Below are positions 62,203 through 64,000 of a DNA stretch of 64,000 nt, one piece after another. Origin of the DNA: Chloroflexota bacterium. Its GTDB lineage: Bacteria > Chloroflexota > Anaerolineae > SpSt-313. The notes beneath the pieces were generated by a model. It saw only the letters and a list, made by a program, of their open reading frames with translations. It ran no database searches and was not told where the DNA came from. The stretch is taken from NCBI GenBank assembly GCA_029553955.1, contig JAKPJZ010000233.1, forward strand, positions 60,607 to 124,606. The letters are read 5' to 3'. How positions within the stretch are numbered: position 1 is the stretch's first letter; every line of letters begins with the position of its first letter. The translations under genes and the position numbers were made by a program.

Positions 62203-62670
62203 GTGCCTCATGTGGACCTGAGCGGCGTGGAGGTCACGGTGTTTGGCCGAGCCAAGAAGGGGCGCCGAGGCAGGGCAGCCCGGGCGGCAGCGCAGCAATC
62301 GTACCTGCAGGTGATGATCCCAAAGCTGACCGGCTGCAGCCAGGCGGTGGCCGCCATCGGCGCGCTGGTGCAGCAGTCGCGCTGGGATGACGTCGCCTGG
62401 CGCCACGAGCTGGAGCGGCAGGCCGCGGCGCTGCAGACCCTGCATGGCGAGCTGGCCGAGGTGAAGGGGATCCCGCAGGGTCTGAGGCAGGCGCACGGCG
62501 CCATCCTCGATGCGAGCCGCAGCCTGGAGGAGGCGTTCGCCCTCCTGGCCGCCAGGGGCGATGAGGGCCCCGGCGACTGGCCGGCGCTGATGGCCCTGGT
62601 GGCCGGCGCGGCCGAGGACCTTGACAGATGCGTCGAGTTGCTGTCGACCGGCTTGGCGCGACTCACCTAA
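62203..62670 (+). CDS. Small helical protein of unknown function
   Basis: 155 residues from a GTG at 62203. Almost wholly helical (ERQAAALQTLHGELAEVKG, LEEAFALLAARGDEG), with a basic N-terminal stretch KKGRRGRAARAAA. No membrane segment or signal peptide. No family recognised; the coding call rests on codon pattern and lack of competing genes. Confidence 0.5.
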   Translation: MPHVDLSGVEVTVFGRAKKGRRGRAARAAAQQSYLQVMIPKLTGCSQAVAAIGALVQQSRWDDVAWRHELERQAAALQTLHGELAEVKGIPQGLRQAHGAILDASRSLEEAFALLAARGDEGPGDWPALMALVAGAAEDLDRCVELLSTGLARLT

Positions 62671-62679
62671 GGCCAGCCC

Positions 62680-62734
62680 GGTTCGTAGTTGGCGCTTGAG
62701 CGCCTTGCCCCCGGCCTGGCGCCAACACGAACCT
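62680..62734. repeat. GGTTCGTAGTTGGCGC repeat, copy 3
   Basis: Short form: left arm 62680-62704, right arm 62717-62734 with a 12-bp loop. It lies between two small genes of unknown function. Confidence 0.7.
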
Positions 62735-62741
62735 GTGGCAC

Positions 62742-63230
62742 ATGGCGAAAAGTAGCAAAGCAATACTGGGTGCGGCAGACTGGCTGAGAGCAGCGCAACA
62801 GCACGCAGGCGGGATGGGCACTGTGGACGAACAAGCGATCGCAGTCGTGGTGTCGATGATCCGGGCGCTGTCGGCCCTGGCGCGTTATCCCGAGGAGCAG
62901 CGGCGCGCCATCCTCGTGGCCAGGCTGGACCTGATCTACGCCATGCCCGAGGCGCGCGCCCAGATGATGATGGAGCAACTGCTCCAGGCCATGGCCGAGC
63001 TGCCGCCCGCCGAGGCCGAGCGCATCGAAGCGAGCCGCCTGGCCGCCCTGGCGACGTACCCACAGCAGAAGCGCGCCTGGCTCATGCGGCAGTACGAGGC
63101 TGCGCTGGCCCGCTTTCCCGTCGAGGTGCGGCTGCCCAACGAGGAGGCGTCGCGGCAGGCGCTGGCCCGGCTGCGAGAGGATGAGCGGCGGGCGCTCGCG
63201 GAGGTGGGCGCGGCTGAGGCGGGTGGCTGA
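62742..63230 (+). CDS. Helical protein of unknown function
   Basis: 162 residues from the ATG at 62742. Soluble helices rich in Ala, Arg and Glu; repeating RYPEEQRRAI, YPQQKRAWL and RFPVEVRL phrases suggest weak internal repetition. No catalytic motif. Coding looks likely because the frame is uniform and ends before the tRNA fragment. Confidence 0.6.
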   Translation: MAKSSKAILGAADWLRAAQQHAGGMGTVDEQAIAVVVSMIRALSALARYPEEQRRAILVARLDLIYAMPEARAQMMMEQLLQAMAELPPAEAERIEASRLAALATYPQQKRAWLMRQYEAALARFPVEVRLPNEEASRQALARLREDERRALAEVGAAEAGG

Positions 63231-63296
63231 AATCAGGCCTGGCTGTTGCCGACCAGCCTCTGGAATAGACCGCAGCGGCTGACACGCCGCCGCAGG

Positions 63297-63349
63297 TGGG
63301 CCGGGTGGGATTCGAACCCACACGGGCTTACCGCCCAGCGGATTTTAAG
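63297..63349 (-). tRNA. 3' half of tRNA-Leu (anticodon TAA), apparently truncated
   Basis: On the minus strand the sequence begins in the anticodon loop CTTAAAA (TAA at 63347-63345) and continues with the 3' anticodon strand TCCGC, a long variable arm GGGC/GCCC, the T-arm GTGGGTTCGAATCCCAC, and the acceptor strand CCGGCCC with discriminator A. The 5' half that should supply GCGGA, the D-arm and GGGCCGG is missing; the sequence changes abruptly at 63350. The rest of 63231-63861 holds no gene that I can support. Confidence 0.7.
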
Positions 63350-63861
63350 TTACCAGCACCCCGCCGGGCACGACGCCACAAGATATAGTATGTGATGCGC
63401 CCCAGAACCCCATATGTAGTGGCTCCAGGGCCCACCCAGCGCTGGCGCGCTCGCGAGTCCGCTGGAACCTGTTGGGTCAACTGCATGCGGATAGAGTCCG
63501 CAGTGCCTCGGCCTTACTCCTTACAGATGCAGTCCTAGCAGGTCGTCCGCAGTCTGGTCACATAACCGGACACCTCGCACCTGTTTGTGGATCTGACTGA
63601 CCATAGCATGCAACCCCTACACGGTCAAGTCGAAGAGTCTCTGTTCCAGCGGATCACATCCTGCTGGCGGTCCTGGCATCTCCTGCAGTTGAGCAGCGCT
63701 AGCGATGATCGTAGGGCGACTGCATTGGATCGCGGTGGTCTAGCCGGCGGTCAGTCTACAGGCAGCCCGCCCCAGACTCTCAAAGCATCCTGGGTATATG
63801 CGCCTCGGAATTGCCGGAAACATCGCCCGAGCCGTGCCACAGTGGGTAAATCCGGTACTCG

Positions 63862-64000
63862 GTGTTTTTGATATCCTAAAAGGGAACCAGTCAGCCGGAT
63901 TTTGATGATCGAAAAGGGAACCACCTGAGCCCAAATCTGCTATCATGGACTGACCAAGTTCATGGTGGCGGAGGAAAGGATGATCAGCGTGGAAGACCGA
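63862..64000 (+). mobile_element. Left end of an IS21-family-like element
   Basis: Two copies of a terminal-type repeat, TTTTTGATATCCTAAAAGGG and TTTTGATGATCGAAAAGGGA, each continuing into ACCA, start at about 63865 and 63899. Multiple repeats of this kind (GATnnTCGAAAAnnGAnCCA) mark IS21-family ends. A coding start follows within 60 bp. The element continues beyond the window. The boundary at 63862 is estimated from a TG dinucleotide. Confidence 0.65.
63980..64000 (+). CDS. istA: Start of an IstA-like transposase gene (partial)
   Basis: Only MISVEDR is visible, from the ATG at 63980, preceded by GGAGGAAAGG. IstA proteins of IS21-family elements commonly begin in this way (MxSVExW). The call rests on this start and on the terminal repeats just upstream. 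Confidence 0.5.

Noticed and set aside
63350..63600. Group I intron in tRNA-Leu(TAA)
   Set aside because: The tRNA is on the minus strand, but the only intron-like motif (AAGATATAGT near 63380) is on the plus strand; no 5' half was found nearby and the base before the 3' half is not G.

Overview
This 64 kb GC-rich window looks like a chromosome segment of a free-living bacterium, probably Chloroflexota or a similar lineage. That placement is inferred from the many eukaryote-like Ser/Thr kinases, the abundant lipoproteins, the absence of recognisable outer-membrane genes and the bacterial selenocysteine machinery; there is no rRNA or phylogenetic marker to settle it. The long open frames opposite many genes are codon-bias shadows and were left out.

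Left part (1-30654, all minus strand): fourteen tightly packed genes form a Ser/Thr phosphorylation island. It holds four kinase proteins (12408-14012, 14050-15036, 17910-20273, 26181-28241), a giant membrane-anchored protein with one kinase and one pseudokinase domain (20376-26105), three PP2C phosphatases, two FHA proteins and three TPR proteins, one of about 1700 residues. Many stop and start codons overlap, so transcription probably runs leftward from the divergent region at 30655-30871.

Right part (30872-63230, all plus strand): a NarL-type two-component pair is followed by the most unusual content, a selenoprotein island. Four lipoprotein genes (34109, 37761, 48375, 51676) each carry one in-frame TGA in the context D-U-G-S/H-C-T-S-W-L-V, with a hairpin just after the TGA. 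They are best read as selenocysteine-containing UGSC-family proteins. Three of them are fused to a C-terminal module that also occurs alone in three further lipoproteins and one decayed copy. Each of the four transcription units starts with the same arrangement: a box (ATAG, 11 nt, TACCA..ATGG), a -10 element 47-48 bp further on, and a dyad at the presumed start of transcription.

The second unit runs into six genes in the order AAA ATPase, DUF58, two-TM protein, VWA, TPR, VWA. This matches the mxaR-S-A-C-K-L order of methanol dehydrogenase maturation loci. The fourth unit holds a rhodanese-like lipoprotein, a short UGHC selenoprotein and a MauE/DoxX-like protein, and runs into tRNA-Sec (selC) and selB. 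Selenium-associated genes follow: YedE-type transporter, TusA/YedF-like protein, class V aminotransferase and DUF3343. The genes therefore supply selenium delivery, UGA decoding and several exported selenoproteins in one place. selA and selD are not in the window.

Right end: dihydroorotase, a hemerythrin, a two-CxxCH cytochrome c and two unknown genes, then a 3' half of tRNA-Leu(TAA) and the left end of an apparent IS21-family element. Intergenic gaps are rich in long, nearly perfect palindromes and small dispersed repeats.
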